Shown: positions 1-5,607 of the stretch, piece after piece | How positions within the stretch are numbered: position 1 is the stretch's first letter | Layout of the letters: every line of letters begins with the position of its first letter | NCBI GenBank assembly: GCA_020024615.1 | Contig: JAHHTP010000046.1 | Location: 1 to 8,033 of the forward strand | Direction of reading: 5' to 3' | From: Oscillospiraceae bacterium | Lineage (GTDB): Bacteria; Bacillota; Clostridia; Oscillospirales; Ruminococcaceae | DNA length: 8,033 bases | Notes under the pieces: model-generated | What the model was told of the DNA's origin: nothing | The model's input: only the letters and a program-made list of their open reading frames with translations | Databases searched by the model: none | Program-made: the position numbers and the translations under genes

Positions 1-45
1 ACAATTTTATATAGGATATATAAATATTTGAGAGTAAAATCTTTT

Positions 46-130
46 ATCAGCAAGTTGAATCAGATGAATGCCGAAAGATTTTTCATGATTTGTTCTAATC
101 ATGTTACCATGATATTTGGTTTCTGCTGAT
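46..130. repeat. Inverted-repeat cluster upstream of the sensor gene
   Basis: CATGATT (84-90) and AATCATG (97-103) form a 7-bp stem with a 6-base loop. ATCAGCA (46-52) and TGCTGAT (124-130) form an outer 7-bp inverted repeat around it, and a further CATGAT lies at 108-113. There is no T-run directly after the inner stem, so it does not look like a standard terminator. It could be a regulator binding site or a folded leader; it does not resemble the conserved cores of the c-di-GMP riboswitches. In AT-rich DNA short dyads also arise by chance. Confidence 0.3.
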
Positions 131-191
131 GACAGAAGGCATATGCTAAAGAAAATTTTTCCCAATAACTACCAATTTCTGATAAAATATG

Positions 192-222
192 TTAGAATAA
201 TAAAGAAACTATTACTTATAAT
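192..222 (+). promoter_or_regulatory. Candidate promoter for the propeller/HD-GYP gene
   Basis: TATAAT at 217-222 matches the sigma-A -10 consensus exactly. The best -35 nearby is TTAGAA (192-197), a weak match at a long 19-base spacing. Transcription would begin near 229, leaving a leader of about 40 bases before the start codon at 269. The AT-rich context makes a chance -10 match quite possible. Confidence 0.35.
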
Positions 223-257
223 CGATAGAATTAATTTATCTACAATATGTGTAAACC

Positions 258-262
258 GGAGG
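258..262 (+). promoter_or_regulatory. Ribosome binding site fixing the start at 269
   Basis: GGAGG at 258-262, followed by a 6-base spacer, precedes ATG at 269. This decides the start: the same frame is open back to 116, but those upstream codons have no such site and would place about 50 unrelated residues ahead of an obvious signal peptide. Confidence 0.85.
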
Positions 263-268
263 TACCGC

Positions 269-1864
269 ATGAATATGAAAAAACAAAATAAGTTACTTAT
301 TTTAATCGGATTTTTGCTGATAGTAATAACCAGTATACAGATTCCAGTTCATGCCGTATCAAATCAGGCTGTAAATGATTACGATTTGACGCTGTATTCG
401 GTGGATAACGGCATTCCAACCGGTGAAGCCAATGCCGTGCTGCAAACTTCTGATGGTTATATCTGGATAGGCGGATACGGTGGCTTACAACGATATGACG
501 GTGTGGAATTTTCGCTGATCAGCGGTGAACAAAGTGGATTAACCTCATTCAGCATCCGCTCTCTATGGGAAAGTAAGGACGGTGTATTATGGGTCGGCTC
601 CAACGATCAGGGACCTTTTTATCTGGATGGGCAGAAATTTGTACGGGTCAGCGGCACAGAAGATACCGCTTTTCAATCGGTTCGCTGCTTTGCACAGGGG
701 GTCGGCGATGAAATTTGGATGGGAACCTCCGAAGGAATCGCCATTCTAAAAGATGGCAAGGTGCATCCTTGGAGTCTCAACCAATTCGGAAAACAGAATT
801 GTGTCACCTACGCCCTTTCCAATGGAGAAGATGGGTTAATTTGGGGAATCAATTCTAACGGCATTCTATTGGGTATTCACCCCTATTCGCATGAACTGCT
901 TTACTGTTACGAACCGGGAGAACTTTGGTCCACAGAATGCCATCCCCTTACCATGACACCGCTTTCTGACGGCAGTATAGCAATCGGTATGAAGGAAAAA
1001 GGTGTGTATTTGATTCAAAATCCATCCTCCGGCAAACCAAAATGCAAAAAAATTGATACCCAAAATCTGTACGCTATCAGAAACATTTTCCAAAGTGCAA
1101 ACGGGGATATCTGGTGCTGCGGAGATCAGGGACTTGGCATTATTGATAAAACAGGAAATCATTTTACCGACCTATCCAATTATCCCTATACCAATCATCT
1201 GGTATGTATTGAGCAAGATTATGAAAAAGGCATCTGGGCTGCCTCCTCCCGACACGGCGTGCTGCATTTAACCAGAAGCAAAATCGGCTGGCTGCCGCTT
1301 CCGAATCATACCGACGCCGTTACTTATACCATCGAACAAGATAAAGCGCACACCTATCTTGCCACCGAGGCAGGTCTGATGGTATTAGACAAAAACTGGA
1401 ATCCAATCGACAATGAGGCTGTCCGCCGTCTGGGTCATACGCCGCTTCGGCATATTGCCATCGACCAAAAAGGACAGATCTGGTTATCCGGCTATTACGA
1501 GGGACTTTATATATATTGTCCCAAAGACGATAGCCTACGCAAAATAGATGTCAACAACAGTCGCGTTCGCATGGTGCTGCCGCTTGCAGATGGTACGATT
1601 GCAGTTGCACATTATGGCGGACTGTTCATTCTAAAAGATGGTAAGATTGTGCAGTCCTATGAACAGAAGCTGATTCTCTGTCTGGAGGAACTTTCCAACG
1701 GCACTTTGCTGTGCGGAACAGATGGAAACGGCATCTATTCTTTGAAAGACGGCGTATTTGAGCCTTATGCAAATGTGTCAAGCGGCTTGACAAGTGGCGT
1801 TATTCTTCGAATTGCGAGTGATCAAAAAAAACCCCGACAAGATCTGGGTTTCCTGTGGCTATGA
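269..1864 (+). CDS. N-terminal fragment: secreted propeller sensor part
   Basis: Product as written, 531 residues. It starts with a signal peptide (MNMKKQNK then a long hydrophobic stretch) and continues with propeller repeats of the pattern G-x-[IL]-W-[IV]-G-x-x-x-G-[IL], for example GYIWIGGYGGLQRYDG at 63-78, GVLWVGSNDQG, DEIWMGTSEGI, GDIWCCGDQGL and GQIWLSGYYEGL. This repeat is typical of the two-component regulator propeller family. The last 11 residues, KPRQDLGFLWL, are out of frame and arise from the extra A. If translated like this, the product would have no membrane helix after the signal peptide and no HD-GYP domain, so it would be an exported propeller with no means of signalling inward. 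Confidence 0.8.
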   Translation: MNMKKQNKLLILIGFLLIVITSIQIPVHAVSNQAVNDYDLTLYSVDNGIPTGEANAVLQTSDGYIWIGGYGGLQRYDGVEFSLISGEQSGLTSFSIRSLWESKDGVLWVGSNDQGPFYLDGQKFVRVSGTEDTAFQSVRCFAQGVGDEIWMGTSEGIAILKDGKVHPWSLNQFGKQNCVTYALSNGEDGLIWGINSNGILLGIHPYSHELLYCYEPGELWSTECHPLTMTPLSDGSIAIGMKEKGVYLIQNPSSGKPKCKKIDTQNLYAIRNIFQSANGDIWCCGDQGLGIIDKTGNHFTDLSNYPYTNHLVCIEQDYEKGIWAASSRHGVLHLTRSKIGWLPLPNHTDAVTYTIEQDKAHTYLATEAGLMVLDKNWNPIDNEAVRRLGHTPLRHIAIDQKGQIWLSGYYEGLYIYCPKDDSLRKIDVNNSRVRMVLPLADGTIAVAHYGGLFILKDGKIVQSYEQKLILCLEELSNGTLLCGTDGNGIYSLKDGVFEPYANVSSGLTSGVILRIASDQKKPRQDLGFLWL

Positions 1865-3185
1865 TCTGTTTTATGGAAATGATGAGAATTTTCAGCGTAT
1901 CCCCACCCTGACAAAATGCAGCGGAAGTGTTATGGACATCATTCCACAAGACGACATCATCTGGATTTTCCGCAGAAGTGGCGTTTTGAAAGTTGACCGA
2001 TCTACCTTATTAAATCCGAATCAAGTCCCTTTATATCTGGAGGTTTTTGATCGTTCAAACGGTATGCAGGGCAATGTTGTCGCAAACTCCTGGCATCACT
2101 TTCAAGACGATATCCTTTACATCTGCACCAATAACGGCATTGCTTATCTGGACACCCAAAACACCTATACCAATACTGCAAAACCGATTGTTGCCATCAC
2201 AGACATTTCCGGCGATGAGGAATACAGCCTGACAGAGGACAACACCCTACTCCTGACAAAAGATGTGCAAAAAATAAAAATATCTTTGGCGGCACTCACC
2301 TACAACCGCGCGTCTGCCTATCTGCAATACCAACTGGAGGGATTTGACCACGAGCCAATCTATGATACCGCTGCCAAACTTCACGACATCACCTATACCA
2401 ATATTCCAGCTGGCAGCTATGTTCTGCGCTTGAAGGCTTTTAATAGCGATGGACTGCCCAGTGACGAACTGGTGCTTCCGATTGAAAAAGAACCGCGCTT
2501 TACCGAAACTCCCTGGTTTCCGATTTCTATCGCGGCAGGTGCCGTTTGCGCCACCGCCCTTCTGGCATTTTGGATCAACTATATGCACACCAAGCGCATC
2601 CGAGAACAGAAAAAGCTCTACAAAAGCCTGACTAATCAGAGCATTTCGACCTTCGCAGGTGCCATTGACGCCAAAGACCCGTACACAAACGGTCACTCTT
2701 TCCGTGTAGCGGAATTCTCTGTTAAATTAGCCAAGCAGATGGGATTGTCCGAAGATGAATGCGAGAGGCTTTATTATATTGCACTGCTCCATGACATCGG
2801 AAAAATCGGCATTCCGGATCATATTCTGAAAAAACCCGGACGGCTGACCGATGAAGAATTTGCCGCCATCAAACAACATCCAGAAATCGGTGCTTCCATT
2901 TTGGAAAACTTCACTGCCCTGGAAGGCGTACAAGAAGGCGCACTTTATCATCACGAGCGTTATGACGGAAATGGCTACTGCCGCAAGCTGTCTGGAAATC
3001 ATATCCCGCTTTTTGCTCGTATCATCACCGTTGCAGACTCATATGATGCGATGAATTCCAACCGCTGTTACCGCAAAACGCTGAGCACAGAAACCATCAT
3101 CCAAGAGTTGGAGAAAGGCAAAGGTACACAGTTCGATCCGGAAATTGCTGAAATTGCCATTCAGATACTTCGTAAAGAACAGTAA
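1794..3185 (+). CDS. C-terminal fragment: last propeller repeats, Y_Y_Y, membrane helix, HD-GYP
   Basis: Open frame for the second part of the same gene; true homology begins near 1830. Numbers refer to the restored 971-residue protein. Repeats DKIWVSCGYDLF, DIIWIFRRSGVL and DILYICTNNGIAYLD close the propeller. Y_Y_Y follows (LEGFD, then YTNIPAGSYVLRLKAFNSDG), then the helix at about 752-772. HD-GYP has the expected metal ligands: His809, HD 841-842 in LLHDIGKIGIPD, His870, HHE 894-896 and Asp923 in VADSYDAM. The signature motif reads HHERYDGNGYC, with Cys in place of the usual Pro of GYP, and RCYR replaces the usual RPYR. All catalytic residues are kept, so hydrolysis of c-di-GMP is expected if the protein is made. 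The GTG at 1794 is only where this frame opens and has no convincing ribosome binding site. Confidence 0.8.
   Translation: MALFFELRVIKKNPDKIWVSCGYDLFYGNDENFQRIPTLTKCSGSVMDIIPQDDIIWIFRRSGVLKVDRSTLLNPNQVPLYLEVFDRSNGMQGNVVANSWHHFQDDILYICTNNGIAYLDTQNTYTNTAKPIVAITDISGDEEYSLTEDNTLLLTKDVQKIKISLAALTYNRASAYLQYQLEGFDHEPIYDTAAKLHDITYTNIPAGSYVLRLKAFNSDGLPSDELVLPIEKEPRFTETPWFPISIAAGAVCATALLAFWINYMHTKRIREQKKLYKSLTNQSISTFAGAIDAKDPYTNGHSFRVAEFSVKLAKQMGLSEDECERLYYIALLHDIGKIGIPDHILKKPGRLTDEEFAAIKQHPEIGASILENFTALEGVQEGALYHHERYDGNGYCRKLSGNHIPLFARIITVADSYDAMNSNRCYRKTLSTETIIQELEKGKGTQFDPEIAEIAIQILRKEQ
1824..1831 (+). other. A8 homopolymer frameshift site
   Basis: Eight A's, preceded by C and followed by CCCC. Upstream reading is Asp-Gln-Lys-Lys-Pro-Arg, which leads to a stop at 1862-1864. 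With seven A's it reads DQKNPDKIW, a standard propeller blade. The shift needed is +1 (or -2), so a classic -1 ribosomal slip would not join the frames; loss of one A in DNA or RNA would. Confidence 0.8.
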
Positions 3186-3210
3186 ACCGACATACAACCA
3201 AAAAAGAAAC

Positions 3211-3250
3211 GGTCGCCGCAGAGCAGCAAACGCTACGGTGACCATTTTTT
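3211..3250. terminator. Bidirectional intrinsic terminator between convergent units
   Basis: GGTCGCCG (3211-3218) pairs with CGGTGACC (3236-3243), 8 bp with one G-U, and an inner AGC/GCT can also pair. TTTTTT follows at 3245-3250 for plus-strand transcripts. On the minus strand the stem is followed by GTTTCTTTTTT, so the same hairpin can also stop the deacetylase transcript. Confidence 0.8.
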
Positions 3251-3279
3251 ATGCTATCTTACAAACCTGTTCCCCCTGT

Positions 3280-3975
3280 TCAACCATGTCTGGATGCTTC
3301 CAGTTGTGAAACGGTGACAAACTGAAATCCTCTTGTGCGAAGTTCGACAATGATTTTTTCGATTGCCTTAACTGTTTCTTGGTTATCATCATGGAAAACA
3401 ATAATATCGCCATCTTGTATCTTGTCAACAACTGTTGAATAAATGGTATCGCTATTCGGCTTGTTCCAGTCGCCGCTGTCGATGGTCCACAGCATAAGCG
3501 GCAAATGGATTATATCTTTCACTTCTTCCGTATATCTCCCATAAGGAGGACGAACATACTGTATCTGATAATCCGGCAGAACCTTTTTCAGTTCTGCTTT
3601 TGTTTTTTGCATTTCCTGTTGTATTTGCTCTCTGTTGAGTGTGGTAAGATCCGGATGAGAGAAGGTATGACTTTCGATCTCATGACCGCAAGCCTTCATC
3701 TCTTTCAACAACAATTCATTCCCGGAAAACTTTTCCCCTACTAGAAAAAAGGTGGCTAAAACTTGATGTTCATATAAAATATCCAACACCTGCGGTGTAT
3801 AACGCACATTTGGCCCATCATCAAAGGTTAAGGCTACGACAGGCTGTGTGGGATTGATTTGTACTGGTATCACCTTTCGATTCACACGATGGTAGATTCC
3901 CGTCAAAAGACCAATGACCACCAGTATAATCAGGGAACAGACACCTGTTGTAAACCATAGATTTTTGTGTTTCAA
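3280..3975 (-). CDS. Membrane-anchored polysaccharide deacetylase (NodB/CE4 family)
   Basis: 231 residues from TTG at 3975. The family removes N-acetyl groups from GlcNAc polymers (peptidoglycan, chitin oligomers, poly-GlcNAc) outside the membrane, using a divalent metal. Seen: membrane anchor about 7-27; motif 1 TFDDGPN with Asp52 (base) and Asp53 (metal); motif 2 SHTFSH with metal ligands His103 and His107; motif 3 RPPYG with Arg142; LWTIDSGDW with Asp166; and IVFHDD with His195. All catalytic motifs are present, so it should be active. The frame is open to 4077, deep inside the upstream gene, but AAAGGGGGA (3990-3982) with a 6-base spacer points to TTG at 3975. This overlaps the upstream TGA by 2 bases, suggesting translational coupling. 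Coupled to a glycan synthase, the likely substrate is that polymer, in an IcaB/PgaB-like role; a peptidoglycan deacetylase is the alternative. Confidence 0.88.
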   Translation of the reverse strand: MKHKNLWFTTGVCSLIILVVIGLLTGIYHRVNRKVIPVQINPTQPVVALTFDDGPNVRYTPQVLDILYEHQVLATFFLVGEKFSGNELLLKEMKACGHEIESHTFSHPDLTTLNREQIQQEMQKTKAELKKVLPDYQIQYVRPPYGRYTEEVKDIIHLPLMLWTIDSGDWNKPNSDTIYSTVVDKIQDGDIIVFHDDNQETVKAIEKIIVELRTRGFQFVTVSQLEASRHG

Positions 3976-5240
3976 TTCCAGTCCCCCTTTCTGTCCAGCA
4001 AACGAATCAGATAACCATGCAATGCAGCTATACTCTGAATGATTTGAAAGAACAACAGGAAACAAAAAAATCCGCAAATACTGTTGTGAAACGGAATCTT
4101 CAGCTTTTTCTGATAGAGGTACATGCTAAGAAAAAGCAAAATACAAACGACTACCGTAAACAGTGTGAGAAGTCCCACAAAGTAAAAATGGCCGAACAAT
4201 GCAAGGATAACTCCTGGAATGAATCCAAACAAAAATGCAAGATCAAGATAAATAACAGAAAGGTTTACAAAAGCAAAATGTTTGGAAAAAGCTGTGCCCT
4301 GTTTCCAAGGTGGGACAGCCGACAACCCCTCAAGCATTCCGATTGCCCAGCGTTTTCGTTGATTATATAAACCGTTTATGGTTTTGGGAACCGTTGTATA
4401 ACCTACTGCTGCGGCCTCATAGGTAGACGAAAACCTTTGTTTTAGAAGTTGATAGGTCAATACAATGTCTTCTCCCAGCACATCCTGCCAGCCACCGATT
4501 TCAACAACCGCTTGTGTTTCATATGCACTGAATGCCCCCTGTGCCACTAAAGTGGATTGGTAACTCCCTTGAAACCGCTTCACAGCGGCAATGCTAAGCA
4601 AATAGTCATAGTTTTGCATTTTGGCAGCCAGCGAAACCTTTGGGTTCTGCACGAACAGGTTTCCTGCAACGCAAGCACTTTTACAGGATACAATGTGGTT
4701 CATGATTTTTTGCACCGCTTGCTTTTCCAAATAAGTATCCGCATCAACGGTAATAAAATGTGGTGTGCAAACCATCTTTAGGGCAGTATTCAGCGCATTT
4801 GCCTTTCCCGGCTGCCCACAGTAAACATATTCCACCGAACAATTTCCTAACCGCACCGCTTGCAGATTCATAATCTCCTGCTTGGTGTCATCGATGGATG
4901 CATTATCTATCACCAGCAAACGGATATGTCCTTTATATTGTTGGTCTAAAATCGCCTGAATGGAGCGGGCAATGGTGTTCTGTTCATTGCGCGCACACAT
5001 AATAATGGTGGTATCTTCCGCTGTGTCTGGGTACTCTTTGTGTTTCCAGTGCAGCAGATTGGAAAAGAACATGGCACTCATCAAAAATCCCGGCAGCAAT
5101 GCAATGCCGATAATGACCCACCAGACATAGAAACACGGCAAAATACAGCAAACTTCCTGCGCCCATCCAATGGCAAAAAATAAGGAAATGGCAAGCCACA
5201 GGCTGCCAAAACAAATTGAATAGATAAATTTTGCTTTCAA
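3972..5240 (-). CDS. Processive family 2 glycosyltransferase (PgaC/IcaA-like)
   Basis: 422 residues from TTG at 5240 (425 if GTG at 5249 is used). Membrane synthase that links activated sugars into a beta-linked polysaccharide and passes it across the membrane. Seen: two N-terminal membrane segments (about 9-27 and 39-62); a cytoplasmic GT-A domain opening with TTIIMCARNE; VIDNASIDDT; donor/metal motif VDADT (DAD 166-168); catalytic GED 256-258; QRKRW 294-298 (the QxxRW motif of processive synthases); then three or more C-terminal membrane segments between about 323 and 410. This layout fits poly-beta-1,6-GlcNAc, hyaluronan or chitin-type synthases. No PilZ domain is visible, so direct c-di-GMP binding is not evident. 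First gene of a two-gene operon with the deacetylase; no IcaD/PgaD or IcaC partner lies nearby. The sugar made is inferred. Confidence 0.85.
   Translation of the reverse strand: MKAKFIYSICFGSLWLAISLFFAIGWAQEVCCILPCFYVWWVIIGIALLPGFLMSAMFFSNLLHWKHKEYPDTAEDTTIIMCARNEQNTIARSIQAILDQQYKGHIRLLVIDNASIDDTKQEIMNLQAVRLGNCSVEYVYCGQPGKANALNTALKMVCTPHFITVDADTYLEKQAVQKIMNHIVSCKSACVAGNLFVQNPKVSLAAKMQNYDYLLSIAAVKRFQGSYQSTLVAQGAFSAYETQAVVEIGGWQDVLGEDIVLTYQLLKQRFSSTYEAAAVGYTTVPKTINGLYNQRKRWAIGMLEGLSAVPPWKQGTAFSKHFAFVNLSVIYLDLAFLFGFIPGVILALFGHFYFVGLLTLFTVVVCILLFLSMYLYQKKLKIPFHNSICGFFCFLLFFQIIQSIAALHGYLIRLLDRKGDWN
3976..3990 (-). promoter_or_regulatory. Ribosome binding site of the deacetylase, inside the upstream gene
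   Basis: On the minus strand AAAGGGGGA (3990-3982) is followed by CTGGAA and then TTG at 3975. It lies within the last codons of the glycosyltransferase and supports the TTG start against the ATG 102 bases upstream. Confidence 0.65.
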
Positions 5241-5256
5241 AAAAAACACCTCTTTT
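5241..5256 (-). promoter_or_regulatory. Ribosome binding site and T-tract deciding the glycosyltransferase start
   Basis: On the minus strand AAAAGAGGTG (5256-5247) is followed by eight T's, six of them spacer and two belonging to TTG at 5240. The GTG at 5249 is part of the ribosome binding site itself and so is a poor start, while TTG at 5240 has a 6-base spacer. The protein then begins MKAKFIYS, a normal basic start before a membrane helix. Confidence 0.6.
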
Positions 5257-5383
5257 CAAATGTATGTTCACATCAGGAAAGTGGTGATTTAATTTTGTTC
5301 TGCTATTTTAATTTGCTTATTCGATATTCTAGCGTAAAAAATCCGTATCATTGTTCTTCACAAATTTCAAAAATTCAATTTAA

Positions 5384-5412
5384 TGGACTATACAATGTCA
5401 AGATTTTATGAT
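5384..5412 (+). promoter_or_regulatory. Candidate promoter for the metallophosphoesterase unit
   Basis: TGGACT (5384-5389, 4 of 6 to the -35 consensus) and TATGAT (5407-5412, 5 of 6 to the -10) are separated by 17 bases. An overlapping alternative is TTCAAA (5366-5371) with TATACA (5389-5394), also at 17 bases. Either would transcribe the nitrilase-like remnant and the two genes after it. No equally good promoter was found for the minus-strand operon in the rest of the 5250-5603 gap. Confidence 0.4.
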
Positions 5413-5481
5413 AAAATGGATATGGATTTATAGACGAAAAATCAAAATTGACTCTATACAACAATTCTGAGGAGTACATCC

Positions 5482-5607
5482 ATAAAAGCAGGATATTTAC
5501 AATTTGATGTGATGTATGACACAAAACAAAATGCAAAGCAAGTGAAAATGTGTTTGGAACAAGGTCAATACAATAGTCACAGAATGAATAAGGGTACAGA
5601 CGAATGA
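5482..5607 (+). pseudogene. Broken 5' end of a carbon-nitrogen hydrolase-like gene
   Basis: AGGAG at 5470-5474 is followed after 7 bases by ATA where a start codon is expected, then 40 further open codons to a TGA at 5605-5607. The first residues, KAGYLQFDVMYDTKQNAKQV, resemble the N-terminus of nitrilase-superfamily amidohydrolases (short beta strand with the Q-F/M-D motif, then an N-x-x-x-V helix). The catalytic Glu-Lys-Cys regions are absent: the similarity fades after about residue 33, just where a 'D-x-V-V-x-P-E' strand would be expected. Best explained as a decayed remnant whose ATG became ATA and whose body was deleted. Its TGA overlaps the next ATG as ATGA, so it could still act as a coupled leader if initiation at ATA or at an inner ATG (5512) occurs. 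The family assignment is from memory of the motif, not a search. Confidence 0.4.

Larger units (their letters stand above)
269..3185 (+). pseudogene. Propeller / Y_Y_Y / HD-GYP transmembrane c-di-GMP phosphodiesterase, frameshifted
   Basis: One gene broken by a +1 frameshift at the A8 run 1824-1831; removing one A gives 971 residues. Order in the restored protein: signal peptide about 1-29 (basic start, hydrophobic core, VHA cleavage site); about 14 propeller repeats from 63 to 630, consistent with two seven-bladed propellers; Y_Y_Y domain about 683-748; membrane helix about 752-772; HD-GYP domain about 791-968. Known architecture: the propeller and Y_Y_Y parts lie outside the cell and sense a ligand, as in hybrid two-component receptors, while the cytoplasmic HD-GYP hydrolyses c-di-GMP. 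The close fit of the two frames across the junction shows they were one gene. Sequencing error, a recent inactivating mutation, phase variation or transcript slippage could each explain it. It is monocistronic, ending at a strong terminator. Confidence 0.85.

Noticed and set aside
116..268. Upstream extension of the receptor reading frame from 116
   Set aside because: About 50 residues ahead of an obvious signal peptide, a GTG start with no ribosome binding site, while GGAGG sits correctly before ATG 269.
1..268. c-di-GMP riboswitch upstream of the HD-GYP gene
   Set aside because: Looked for because of the gene's function; the conserved core sequences of the known classes are not visible.
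1818..1835. Programmed -1 ribosomal frameshift at the A-run
   Set aside because: The join needs +1 (or -2), so a -1 slip leads to the wrong frame.
2247..2696. 149-codon minus-strand open frame inside the receptor gene
   Set aside because: It lies opposite the Y_Y_Y and HD-GYP coding sequence, has no ribosome binding site, and its residues look like an antisense shadow.
3976..4077. Deacetylase starting at ATG 4077
   Set aside because: It would overlap the glycosyltransferase by over 100 bases and add 34 residues unrelated to the family before the membrane anchor. The site before TTG 3975 is far better.
5383..5433. 16-codon open frame starting at ATG 5383
   Set aside because: No ribosome binding site, overlaps the candidate promoter, and is too short to judge.
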